From assembly GCA_038257155.1 (NCBI GenBank), contig JBBSJP010000050.1, positions 1-33,067 of the forward strand: a DNA stretch of 33,067 nucleotides, in the 5' to 3' direction. Of this stretch, positions 1-8,194 are shown one piece after another. This stretch comes from JANJTY01 sp038257155 (GTDB lineage Bacteria; Pseudomonadota; Gammaproteobacteria; Xanthomonadales; Xanthomonadaceae). The position numbers and the translations under genes were made by a program. The notes below the pieces were generated by a model. The model searched no databases. It was not told where the DNA came from and was given only the letters and a program-made list of their open reading frames with translations. Numbering within the stretch: position 1 is the first letter of the stretch; each line of letters opens with the position of its first letter.

Positions 1-13
1 AGTCAGAGGTTCC

Positions 14-127
14 GCCGGCCATGGTTGGCCGGCCCGCGAATCGATCGCGCAAGCGATTGATTTCGCGAAGTCGAGTCCGGACATGTGCCGGACTCGACGT
101 GGGATGACAAGTCCAGGATGGACTTGT
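14..127. repeat. Cluster of four consecutive stem-loops downstream of the heme-protein gene
   Basis: Four palindromes follow one another. The first has arms at 14-21 and 26-33 (GCCGGCCA/TGGCCGGC, 4-nt loop). The second has imperfect arms at 35-48 and 53-67. The third has perfect 11-bp arms at 70-80 and 88-98 (GTCGAGTCCGG/CCGGACTCGAC). The fourth has perfect 9-bp arms at 107-115 and 119-127 (ACAAGTCCA/TGGACTTGT). They lie just past the stop codon of the minus-strand gene at 139. No run of T follows on that strand, so this looks more like a REP/BIME-type palindrome cluster than a simple terminator, although it could stop transcription or protect the mRNA end. Confidence 0.75.
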
Positions 128-138
128 TCAGACCTTCC

Positions 139-1737
139 CTAGTCCTGCTGGATCCTTCCAAACAGATGCGAAAAATCGCCCTGGCCGAACTTCTGCGTCG
201 ATGGCTGGTGACATTGGAAACAGTCGTTCTGTCCCACGTCCGAGGTTACTTTCAGCCCGTACTGCATCCAGGTTTCCATCGTGGTGTTGGCCGGGCTCAC
301 CTGATCCGCGCTGCCTGAGCCGACCCGACCGAAGTTCGGTACGCCACCGCCTTCGCCCAGTTCATGTGAGGCCGGCTTGTAGTTGGGGCAGGCGGTGTCG
401 GCTGCACCGGTCTCGTCGTACGTCAGACAGGCAGCGGCGAAGGTGCCGAATCCGGTGGCGCCATCGGTCAGCCACTCCATCGCCACCAGTTGGTAGTTCA
501 TCCACTTCGCATCCAATCCGGTACTTGCGAAATTGCTGCGAACACTGTCATTGAGGCAGGCCGTTGCGGTGAGGTTGGTGCCGTCCACACTGGAACCGGC
601 GCAGGTCGCGGCGTTCGCCTCAGGCAGAACCAGGGTGCGGCAGATGTTCACTGCTATCCAGTTCTTGCTCGCGTCCTGCGGCACACCCAGGCACTGCGTA
701 TCAGTTTGCTGACTGGTCGGGTAGCTGCAGCTGCGCCCGTCGCCGCCGGCAGCCTGGTACGTTTGATGATTGAAATAGTTCCAGCCGGTTTGCGCGCCGA
801 TGCCGCCCGGCAGATTGGCATTGAGGTTGATTTCCGCTCCGGTTGCCGGCGAAACCGGATTCTGGTTGATGGGCGCGGCGCCGCCTGCCGAGCAGTCGGG
901 CACGTTGCCTACGTGCTCGAACGTCGCCCACACGAAGCCGGGCTGGTCGACCGTCTTCTGCACCAGGTGAAATCCCACCAGGCCCCAGAAGTTGCCGCTT
1001 GAATCCTGCTCGCAGTGCATCAATGAATCCGGGCATGGACTGGTCGGTGCGTTCGCGCCGACATCAATTGCCGGCGCCGGCAGCGGGCCGAAATTGCGCC
1101 AGGCGGTCTTGAGTTCGACTGCGCCTTCGCTGGTATCGTCGGCGCGGGTGGGCGGAAACCAGACACCACCGGTTGCGCTGTTGGTGTTGAAGGCCTTCAG
1201 CGCGCTATTGAACCCGCTACGTGTATAGAGCGAGTTCGTCGCCACATAATCGAAGAAGGTCTGATTTACGCGGATGTCGTAGCTGGTGGTCAGTCCGTTG
1301 ACGTCTTTGAGAAGGAATCCGTCACCGGCTTGAGTCTGGTTGTCGAAGCGGTTGAGCTGGGTCGGGCTGAGCGGCTGATAGCTGCCTGGCCAGGAGGGAG
1401 TGCCTGATGCGGTGAACAGCGAGTACCACGGCGCATAGCCCATGAATCTCAGTTTGCCGGCGGAATCACCGCCAACCAGATACAGAAAATTGTTCATCGC
1501 AAACTGGTCGAGCAGGCAGTTCATCTGGCCCACCAGCAGCCCCTGCACCGAGCTTTGGCCGGTGGAAGCCCAGAATGTCGATCCATCCGCTGTGCGACCG
1601 AAACTGTCGTAGGCACAGGCCGGCGTAGTGGAGCCCCCGGACGCCTGCAAACCACCCGCCGCAAGCAACAGCGTCGAGGCGAGAAGTGCCAGCCGGGCGA
1701 ACGGCGCCTGGTTCAGATGATTTCGTGCGTTGCGCAT
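139..1737 (-). CDS. Secreted protein with a single C-terminal c-type heme motif (CFQCH)
   Basis: A 532-residue exported protein of unknown function. The N-terminus is a Sec signal peptide (MRNARNHLNQAPFARLALLA, cleaved near LQASG). One heme-attachment motif, CxxCH, sits at about residues 507-511, only some 20 residues from the C-terminus, so the protein is probably a periplasmic monoheme protein. The body is rich in Trp, Tyr and paired Cys and resembles proteins annotated only as 'cytochrome family protein'. I recognise no enzyme domain. I chose the ATG at 1737 because an AGGGGAG Shine-Dalgarno sequence lies just upstream and a signal peptide follows. The same frame stays open upstream to 1962, but that part reads like noise. 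The gene has the same orientation as its upstream neighbour but is separated from it by a repeat array, so it is probably transcribed alone. Confidence 0.8.
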   Translation of the reverse strand: MRNARNHLNQAPFARLALLASTLLLAAGGLQASGGSTTPACAYDSFGRTADGSTFWASTGQSSVQGLLVGQMNCLLDQFAMNNFLYLVGGDSAGKLRFMGYAPWYSLFTASGTPSWPGSYQPLSPTQLNRFDNQTQAGDGFLLKDVNGLTTSYDIRVNQTFFDYVATNSLYTRSGFNSALKAFNTNSATGGVWFPPTRADDTSEGAVELKTAWRNFGPLPAPAIDVGANAPTSPCPDSLMHCEQDSSGNFWGLVGFHLVQKTVDQPGFVWATFEHVGNVPDCSAGGAAPINQNPVSPATGAEINLNANLPGGIGAQTGWNYFNHQTYQAAGGDGRSCSYPTSQQTDTQCLGVPQDASKNWIAVNICRTLVLPEANAATCAGSSVDGTNLTATACLNDSVRSNFASTGLDAKWMNYQLVAMEWLTDGATGFGTFAAACLTYDETGAADTACPNYKPASHELGEGGGVPNFGRVGSGSADQVSPANTTMETWMQYGLKVTSDVGQNDCFQCHQPSTQKFGQGDFSHLFGRIQQD

Positions 1738-1900
1738 CGTTCTCCCCTTGTGCCGATAGCCGAATGGGGCTGGTGTCGCATCCCCGTACTCTTCTACTCG
1801 GACTTCGAGGCCGGATTCGATCAGCGCGGGCCAAGCCTTCAGCACGCAGCTGTGCAGAACAACAGCGCCGCGGGCAGCCCGCACCCAGGCAGAAGCCAAA

Positions 1901-1933
1901 GCAGCCGCGCAGGAGCGCGGCCCTCCCAAGAGC
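1901..1933. repeat. 33-bp dispersed repeat, copy 1 (precedes tandem array 1)
   Basis: This 33-bp segment contains GCAGCCGCGCAGGAGCGCG followed by CCCTCCCAAGAGC. It matches 4910-4942 at 32 of 33 positions. In both places it stands shortly before a 14-bp tandem array in the same orientation, so the two form one composite repeat. Confidence 0.85.
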
Positions 1934-1962
1934 CCACGAACCGCCAACAACCCCTTCACCAA

Positions 1963-2128
1963 CCGCTCTTGACTGACCGCTCTTGACTAAGCGCTCCCAA
2001 CTAACCGCTCTTCACTAACTGCTCTCAACTGACCGCTCTCAACTGACCGCTCTTGACTAACCGCTCTCAACTGACCGCTCCAACCTAACCGCTCCAACCT
2101 GACCGATCCCAACTGACTGCTCCAACCC
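1963..2128. repeat. Tandem array 1 of a degenerate 14-bp unit (about 12 copies)
   Basis: About 12 units of consensus CCGCTCTCAACTGA (variants such as CCGCTCTTGACTAA and CCGCTCCAACCTGA) run head to tail without spacers. The array overlaps the 3' end of the DUF3857 gene: the stop codon at 2057 and about the last 24 codons come from array units. The unit carries stop triplets on both strands, and because 14 is not a multiple of three every frame is closed within a few units. Confidence 0.9.
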
Positions 2129-4705
2129 ACCACCGCGCAGCCGATGCGTAAACGTCGAGCGCACCCGCTCGGACACCCGAAAATAGCTGCCCCATATCAA
2201 TAGCGAGATCAGTACGCGGACCGCAGCCGTGATGGCTTCGGTGCGGTCCTTCACCTCCATGTCAGGCAGAACAAACGCGGTCCAGATCTGAAAGACCTGA
2301 ATCAGCAGAGATCCAACCAACACTCCGATGTATGCATGCGGCAGACTGGTGCGGCGCTGGAAAAACAGCAGCAGCACCGGCACCGACGCAACCAGCAGTG
2401 CCAGATTGCCGCCCAGTTCCAGCAAGAGCACCCATTCCCACATCGGGTGGTAACCGGCCCCGTCGGGATCGGTCAAGCTGGTCCAGGTCGGAACCGAGTA
2501 GGCCGAAGCGCTCGCAAGTATCAACACCAGTAAGGCAATCGGAGTCAGTACTGCACCGATACCCGGCAGCACCAGCCAACCTCCGAGCCCTGCGAGTCGG
2601 GGATTGGGCGGCAGCGGACTGGCGGGCGGGTCGTAGCGATAGATCAACAGGGCCAGCCAGACCGAAAGGCCGCACACCACCAGGGCAAAGAGCGCCACTT
2701 TCCAATGAATGCGCTTCGACCACGGCAATTCGCTGCCCGTGTCATTCATGAAGAGCGAATAGCCCAGGTTGTCGCGCGCCTCGGACAACTTTGCAGCAAA
2801 TCCGGAGACTGCCTCCGGCTCAACGTGCCCTGCCAGCGACCGGAAACGGTCCGTGAACTTCAGTTTGCTGCCTTCGCCGCGTGTGCTGCGCGAGAAATGG
2901 AAATGCGCGTCTTCAATCTCGATGTCTTCGGAGGCCGACGGCCAACTCTGCGGCAGAAGCACCTCGGTGGTCTGCATGATCTCAACCGGATGGCTTACAG
3001 CCAGTGGTGAACGGCGGACCTGGTTGGACGGGGCATCGAGAAAGCCCTGGATGTCCGGCGCGCTGATGTAGGCCTCGCGCCTGGCTTCCTCCTCCGAGTA
3101 GGGCCAGAAATCGGGAATCGAATAGCGCTCGCTGACTGTCAGGGTGTTGGCCAGCGGGTCATCCACGATATCGATGGGTCCGGCTGACTCGATGCCCGGG
3201 AAATGCCCTGCGTAGAAGTTCAGATAGCCATGCTGCAAGTCATCGGTGCTGGCCGAGCGAACCTGGCTGCGCATGTCATCTGCGTCGCTGCCCCGGTAAG
3301 TCGTGGTGATCGTGTAAGTCACCGGCGCTTCGAAGCCCGCGCTGCTGTCGAACTGCGCCGCGATGTTCCTGATCGGTGCTGCGCGCTCCGTCGCCATTGT
3401 CACCAGCTCGCGCGTCTCCGATTCGATCACCAATGCCTGGCCATAGTCGGGCTGGTGCAGATTGGCCAGGGTGCCTGACTGGGTCGCCAGCGTCGGATCC
3501 AGCCAATAGCTGGCGCCATCAATGCTTGCCTGCACAATCACATGATTGAAGACACCCGGATGCGGCTGCAGCTGATCGAGTCCACGCTTCAGACTGCTGT
3601 TCACCAGAGCCGCACGAGCCTCGATTCCCACGCCACGCAGCAAGGTCAGCAACAGCAGGGTCTTGTCCTTGCAATCGCCGAAGCGCCGTTCCAGTACCAG
3701 CTGTGGCGGGCTTGGAATATAGGAACCCGCGCCGATCTGGATACCCAGATAGCGGATCTCGCCCTGCACCATGCGCAGGGCTGCGAGCAATCGACTCGCG
3801 TCGTCGGGCCCCTCGTTTCGCAATGCGGCGATCTCGGACTGCAGCGCCAGCAGCATGCCGGGCGACACCTCATACATCGGCACCGACCAGTTCGCCACGG
3901 CGGACCAGTCGGCAAACTCGCTCCAGTGGGCACGAGGCCAGGGGTCGTACCAGGCGGGTGCATCATCGTCCACAGGCAAGGGTGGAAGATCGGTCTGCTG
4001 CCAGCGGTATTCGCGCAGCGCGCCCACGGTAGTCACCTCGGCCTCCGGTGCTGCGTTGCGTGTCCGCACATCGAACTCCCGGCCCTTGGGCAACAGCAGA
4101 CGAGCGTGCAGACGCTGCAGCGGAACCGACCACTGCAGCGGAAAGCTGCCGAACTCACGGCCCGCAAATGCCGGGTTGGAACCACTCACGCTGTAGGCGT
4201 ACTCGACGATGTCACCCACGCGCACATCACTCAGGAACACGTTGGCGGTCTTGCTGCCGTCATACGTGCGCGCCTCCAGATCCCGCTCACGCTGCAGCAT
4301 CTGCACTTCGGACTGTTCGAGGCGTGACTGCACCTCGCCGTCGCGATGCACGCGCAGCGAGTGCAGGGTCAGGGTTTCGAACGCCGGGTTGAATCCGAAC
4401 TGCAGGTTGGCGACCGAATCGACACCCGAGTCGTTCAGCGCCTTCATCGCCACGCGCCGGAAGTGGACGGCGCCCTCGTCATCGATGCGCGTCTGGCTGT
4501 CGCTCAACAGGTAGTGCACGCCATTGCTGATCTGCGCCGTTGGCACGACATACTCGGCGTCCATAGGCACATCCACCACCCAGTCGGGCGTGGCGGATAC
4601 GTGATACTCCCCGGTGGCCGCCATCGTCAGACGCGGTGAGGCCGACAGGATCAACAGGCAGGACGCGAGCGCACACCACCGAATGAAGCGACACCAATGA
4701 ATCAT
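2057..4705 (-). CDS. DUF3857 / transglutaminase-like / DUF2569 membrane protein
   Basis: An 882-residue envelope protein. A signal peptide or anchor (about residues 1-29) is followed by a DUF3857 domain and then a transglutaminase-like core. The catalytic triad of that core is readable: Cys345 in RFGDCKDK, His388 in FNHV and Asp403 in YWLDPT, with family-like spacing. A hydrophobic segment near residues 665-690 leads into a C-terminal DUF2569 membrane domain with several TM helices, starting near LAGLGGWLVLP and ending near YFRVSERVRSTF. The active site faces the periplasm. The substrate is unknown; relatives are thought to act as cysteine proteases or protein cross-linkers. The last ~24 residues are encoded by a tandem repeat array and are probably not part of the fold. 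The ATG at 4705 is preferred because a hydrophobic leader follows, but its RBS is weak; a GTG nine bases upstream is possible. Confidence 0.88.
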   Translation of the reverse strand: MIHWCRFIRWCALASCLLILSASPRLTMAATGEYHVSATPDWVVDVPMDAEYVVPTAQISNGVHYLLSDSQTRIDDEGAVHFRRVAMKALNDSGVDSVANLQFGFNPAFETLTLHSLRVHRDGEVQSRLEQSEVQMLQRERDLEARTYDGSKTANVFLSDVRVGDIVEYAYSVSGSNPAFAGREFGSFPLQWSVPLQRLHARLLLPKGREFDVRTRNAAPEAEVTTVGALREYRWQQTDLPPLPVDDDAPAWYDPWPRAHWSEFADWSAVANWSVPMYEVSPGMLLALQSEIAALRNEGPDDASRLLAALRMVQGEIRYLGIQIGAGSYIPSPPQLVLERRFGDCKDKTLLLLTLLRGVGIEARAALVNSSLKRGLDQLQPHPGVFNHVIVQASIDGASYWLDPTLATQSGTLANLHQPDYGQALVIESETRELVTMATERAAPIRNIAAQFDSSAGFEAPVTYTITTTYRGSDADDMRSQVRSASTDDLQHGYLNFYAGHFPGIESAGPIDIVDDPLANTLTVSERYSIPDFWPYSEEEARREAYISAPDIQGFLDAPSNQVRRSPLAVSHPVEIMQTTEVLLPQSWPSASEDIEIEDAHFHFSRSTRGEGSKLKFTDRFRSLAGHVEPEAVSGFAAKLSEARDNLGYSLFMNDTGSELPWSKRIHWKVALFALVVCGLSVWLALLIYRYDPPASPLPPNPRLAGLGGWLVLPGIGAVLTPIALLVLILASASAYSVPTWTSLTDPDGAGYHPMWEWVLLLELGGNLALLVASVPVLLLFFQRRTSLPHAYIGVLVGSLLIQVFQIWTAFVLPDMEVKDRTEAITAAVRVLISLLIWGSYFRVSERVRSTFTHRLRGGGLEQSVGIGQVGAVRLERSVESG

Positions 4706-4760
4706 GAATTGCACTCGCGGCCAGGCGACTGGAAACCCGCGCAGCAGTCTGGCCGGACAG

Positions 4761-4798
4761 CCGCGGGACGCCTGAATACTCGGTGATTCAGGCCGCGG
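4761..4798. promoter_or_regulatory. Stem-loop in the leader of the DUF3857 gene
   Basis: CCGCGG, a 4-nt bulge and CCTGAAT pair with ATTCAGG and CCGCGG across an 8-nt loop. The structure lies 56-93 nt upstream of the start codon at 4705. Its position fits an operator or an mRNA leader structure, but it could equally be a dispersed palindrome. I saw no convincing -35/-10 pair. Confidence 0.35.
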
Positions 4799-4909
4799 GG
4801 GCAATGCGCGGGCTCATCCCGCCGCGATCTCACATGGGAATTGGGCGGCGGCAAGGTGCCTCATCTGGTTCAACGCAAGCCGCAGACCGAGGGTGGGCGA
4901 CGATCCAGA

Positions 4910-4942
4910 GCAGCCGCGCAGGAGCGCGTCCCTCCCAAGAGC
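4910..4942. repeat. 33-bp dispersed repeat, copy 2 (precedes tandem array 2)
   Basis: Differs from 1901-1933 at one position (T for G in the middle). It stands about 65 bp before the second 14-bp array, as the first copy stands before array 1. The rest of 4706-5005 holds only the leader stem-loop and no gene that I can support. Confidence 0.85.
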
Positions 4943-5005
4943 GCAACACCGTCAACGACCCATTCGCCAATCGGTCCCACTACCGCACCGACGGACTGCC
5001 CCCAT

Positions 5006-5299
5006 CCACTCTTCACTCACCGATCTTCCCTGACCGCGCTCCACTGACCGCTCTCAACTGACCGCTCCCAACTGACCGCTCTTAACTGACCGCTCTTAAC
5101 TGACCGCTCCCAACTGACCGCTCCAAACTGACCGCTCTTAACTGACCGATCCTAACTGACCGCTCCTAACTGACCGCTCTCAACTGACCGCTCTTAACTG
5201 ACCGCTCCTAACTGACCGCTCTTAACTGACCGCTCTTAACTGACCGCTCTTAACTGACCGCTCTTAACTGACCGCTCTTAACTGACCGCTCTTAACTGT
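5006..5299. repeat. Tandem array 2 of the 14-bp unit (18 good and about 3 degenerate copies)
   Basis: From 5048 to 5299 there are exactly 18 units of CCGCTCTTAACTGA with changes mostly at positions 7-9. Three degenerate units (5006, 5020, 5034) precede them. The right-hand units are the most uniform and the left-hand ones the most diverged, as expected if the array grows at its right end. The TAA stop of the iorB-like gene (5292-5294) lies inside the last unit. Confidence 0.95.
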
Positions 5300-7574
5300 G
5301 CGCGACCGGGATCAACGGGCTCGCCTCGCGCAACTGGTTGGCAATGGGCAAACGCCGTATACGCACACCGGTGGCGGCGAAGATCGCATTGGTCAGGGCA
5401 GGTGCGATGCTAGGGATGCCCATCTCACCGGCACCCGCGGGCGCGATCTCCGAGTCGATGCTGATCACTTCCACATCCGGCGCCTGAGCCATGCGCAGCA
5501 AGGGATAGTCGTGGAAGTTGGACTGCTGCACACGGCCGCCCTCGACCGTGATCTCCAGCCCCAGCGCGGTGCTGATGCCGTCGATGGTGCCTCCCATCAG
5601 CTGTGCTTCGAGTCCGAGCGGATTGATCACGCGGCCGACATCGGCAGCGCAGACGCAGCGCAGGATCGACAACTCGCCCTCGGCACTGACTCGAACTTCG
5701 ACCGCGTGCGCGACATAACCGCCAAACGTGTAGTGACAGGCTATACCGCGTCCGTAGCCGCGACCGCTGTCCTCGGGCGGCTTCTGCGTCCAGCCGATGG
5801 CCTCCGCGGCGCGATCCAGCACGACGCGCAGCCGACCAGTATCGAACTCCGGTCCACCGTGCCCCTCGTACGGAATCTTCCGCGCTTCGCCCAGCAAGCC
5901 GCGACGAAACGCCAGCGGGTCAACGCCCGCCGCCGCCGCAACTTCGTCGATGAAACTCTGGATCGGAAAGGCCACGAAGGTATGCACCGGCGCGCGCCAC
6001 CAGCCACGCGGCATACCTGAATCCAGCCCACTGAATTCGCTGGAATAGTTCGCCACCATCGCCGCAGGCACGCCATCCTTGTCGACCGTGCCGGTGTGCT
6101 TGGGTGCCGTCGCCATGCGCTCGGTTCGCCAGGTTCGCGATGTGGCCAGGGTGTGATGGCGCCAGCCACTGAGCGCCTTGTCGCCATCCAGAGATGCACT
6201 CAGCAAGTGGATGCCGAACGGACGATAGAAGTCATTGCGCATGTCATCCTCGCGCGTCCACACCAGCTTGACCGCGGACATGCCGGCAGCCTGCGCAACA
6301 CGAACCGCTTCGCCGACGAAGTCGTTTTCCAGGCGACGACCAAATCCACCGCCGACGCGGGTCATATGGATGGCTATCGCACTGCGCGGAATGCCGGTCA
6401 GCGCATGGATGATCGCCGATGCGCCACCCGGGCTCTGCAAGGGCGCCACCAGCTCGGCGCGATCCGGCCATAGCTTGATCAAGGCGTTCTGGGGTTCCAG
6501 CGTGGCATGCGCCAGGAAGGGCACTTCGTATTCGGCTTCGATGCGTTGTGTTGCGGCCGACTCGGCCGCTTTGACATCACCATCGCTGCGCGCGACTTCT
6601 TCAGCGGGCTGCGTGCGTTTGGCGGCCGCCTGCTCACGCAGCTGCGCGCGCGATTCATTGGCCCATGGCCCCTGCTTCCACTCGATCTTCAGCACGCGCC
6701 GTGCCTTGATTGCCGCCCAGGTGTCGTCCGCAATCACCGCCACACCGGCTGCGAGGTTAGCCGAGAAGGGCTCGTCCGGCTTCGGGCCAGCGATTGCCAC
6801 TATCTTGCGCACACCGGGAATGGCCAGTGCCGCTTCCGCATCGAAGCTGACCAGGGTTCCATCAAGGTAAGGACAGCGTTCGATCATCGCCACCGGCACG
6901 CCATCGGCGTACTGGTCGATGCCATAGCGTGCCAGGCCGCGCGCGATGTCTTCAGCGTCCACGGTGCGGGTCGGGCGTCCAATGATGCGGTACTGCGAGG
7001 GATCCTTCAGCGCGACTGGCTCTTCCGGCAGGCTCAGCTGTGATGCACGGCTGGCGACTTCGCCATAGGCCAGGCTGCGTCCATCGGGATGAAATACACG
7101 ACCGCCTCGCGTGCTGAGCTGCGCGGCATCGGTTTCCCAACGCTCTGCGGCCGCCTGCACCAGCAGCCACCGCGCCGAGGCACCGGCCTGACGCAGGTCA
7201 CCCCAGGCACCGGGAATGCTGGTGCTGCCGCCGGCACCCTGAGGACCGAATCGATTGCGCGGGCCTTCCTCGGTTTCTTCGTAACCGTAGCCAAGCTGCT
7301 CGACCCGCACGGCATCCCAGGCCACGTCCAGTTCTTCTGCCAGGATCATCGGCAGCGAAGTCCGTACGCCCTGCCCTATTTCCGGATTGCGCGCGCCCAG
7401 CGTGATCAGCCCGTCACGCTCGATCCGGATGAAGGCATTGAGCTGTGCGCCGACCTCGGCTGTGGCCGATGCGCCATCCTGTGCCGCCAATGAAGGCATG
7501 TAGTGACCGAGCAGCAGCGCACCACTGGCGCCCATGCTGGCCTGCAGAAATCCTCGCCGCGAAACACCGCTCAT
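5292..7574 (-). CDS. iorB: IorB-type molybdopterin-binding subunit of a periplasmic aldehyde/isoquinoline oxidoreductase
   Basis: Large subunit (760 residues) of a xanthine-dehydrogenase-family molybdenum hydroxylase, which hydroxylates N-heterocycles or oxidises aldehydes with water as oxygen donor. A Tat signal is present at the N-terminus (SRRGFLQAS), so the folded cofactor-loaded enzyme is exported. Family landmarks are visible: NPEIGQG near the N-terminus, GGFGRR in the cofactor domain, and GAGEMGIPSIAPALTNAI near the C-terminus, whose Glu is the expected catalytic base. The ATG at 7574 overlaps the TGA of the small subunit as ATGA, so the pair is translationally coupled. No cytochrome c subunit or XdhC-like maturation gene is adjacent. 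The exact substrate cannot be read. The gene ends with a TAA contributed by the tandem array. Confidence 0.92.
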   Translation of the reverse strand: MSGVSRRGFLQASMGASGALLLGHYMPSLAAQDGASATAEVGAQLNAFIRIERDGLITLGARNPEIGQGVRTSLPMILAEELDVAWDAVRVEQLGYGYEETEEGPRNRFGPQGAGGSTSIPGAWGDLRQAGASARWLLVQAAAERWETDAAQLSTRGGRVFHPDGRSLAYGEVASRASQLSLPEEPVALKDPSQYRIIGRPTRTVDAEDIARGLARYGIDQYADGVPVAMIERCPYLDGTLVSFDAEAALAIPGVRKIVAIAGPKPDEPFSANLAAGVAVIADDTWAAIKARRVLKIEWKQGPWANESRAQLREQAAAKRTQPAEEVARSDGDVKAAESAATQRIEAEYEVPFLAHATLEPQNALIKLWPDRAELVAPLQSPGGASAIIHALTGIPRSAIAIHMTRVGGGFGRRLENDFVGEAVRVAQAAGMSAVKLVWTREDDMRNDFYRPFGIHLLSASLDGDKALSGWRHHTLATSRTWRTERMATAPKHTGTVDKDGVPAAMVANYSSEFSGLDSGMPRGWWRAPVHTFVAFPIQSFIDEVAAAAGVDPLAFRRGLLGEARKIPYEGHGGPEFDTGRLRVVLDRAAEAIGWTQKPPEDSGRGYGRGIACHYTFGGYVAHAVEVRVSAEGELSILRCVCAADVGRVINPLGLEAQLMGGTIDGISTALGLEITVEGGRVQQSNFHDYPLLRMAQAPDVEVISIDSEIAPAGAGEMGIPSIAPALTNAIFAATGVRIRRLPIANQLREASPLIPVAHS

Positions 7575-8038
7575 GATCCGGCCTCCTCGCGCAGCAAGGC
7601 TGATGCCCGTCGAATCGCGCGCCGGATGCGCGGATAGGTGCCGCAACGGCAGAGGTTGTCGATCGCGGCGATGTCGGTATCGCTGGGCTCGGGCGTGCGA
7701 CGCAGCAGATCCACTGCCGCCATGATCTGCCCGGCCTGGCAGTAACCGCATTGCGCGACGTCCTCTTCGATCCAGGCGCGTTGCACCGCATGCAGCTTCT
7801 CGCCCGCAATGCCTTCGATGGTGGTGATGGACTTGCCTGCCATCGCAGACACCGGCACCACACAGCTACGCATGGCAGCACCATCGACGTGCACGGTGCA
7901 GGCACCGCACTGCGCAATGCCGCAGCCATATTTGGTTCCCAGCAGGCGAGCGTGGTCGCGCAGGTACCAAAGCAGCGGCATCTCCGGGTCGCCGGCAAAC
8001 TCCGTGGCCTGGCCATTGAGGGTGAATGCGATCGCCAT
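7571..8038 (-). CDS. iorA: IorA-type [2Fe-2S] subunit
   Basis: A 155-residue electron-transfer subunit that passes electrons from the molybdenum site of the downstream subunit. The N-terminal plant-type [2Fe-2S] domain shows YGCGIAQCGACTVHVDG with a fourth Cys in MRSC. The C-terminal helical [2Fe-2S] domain shows QCGYCQAGQ and NLCRCGTYPRI. Length and order are normal for IorA/CoxS proteins. The ATG at 8038 has GGGGAGA six bases upstream; an upstream in-frame extension lacks a better site. It has no export signal of its own, which fits hitch-hiker export with the Tat-signalled large subunit. The gene is first in a two-gene operon that diverges from the beta-helix gene at 8195. Confidence 0.93.
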   Translation of the reverse strand: MAIAFTLNGQATEFAGDPEMPLLWYLRDHARLLGTKYGCGIAQCGACTVHVDGAAMRSCVVPVSAMAGKSITTIEGIAGEKLHAVQRAWIEEDVAQCGYCQAGQIMAAVDLLRRTPEPSDTDIAAIDNLCRCGTYPRIRRAIRRASALLREEAGS

Positions 8039-8194
8039 CTGCGTCTCCCCACGCTGAGTCAACCCGCACTGTAGCGCGTACTTCGGACCTCAGGACCCGC
8101 CGAAGGTCACGCCAAACCGGAGCACTGGTCCCATGTCGCGCTCTTTCCCGTGAATGTCAGCAAGCGGGGGAAATGACGACACGGAGCGACAACG

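Noticed and set aside
3542..4327. A 261-residue plus-strand frame inside the DUF3857 gene
   Set aside because: It lies wholly within a gene with a complete transglutaminase triad and membrane domain, and has no RBS or domain of its own.
1963..5299. CRISPR array
   Set aside because: The 14-bp units follow one another with no spacers, and no cas genes are present; these are simple tandem repeats.
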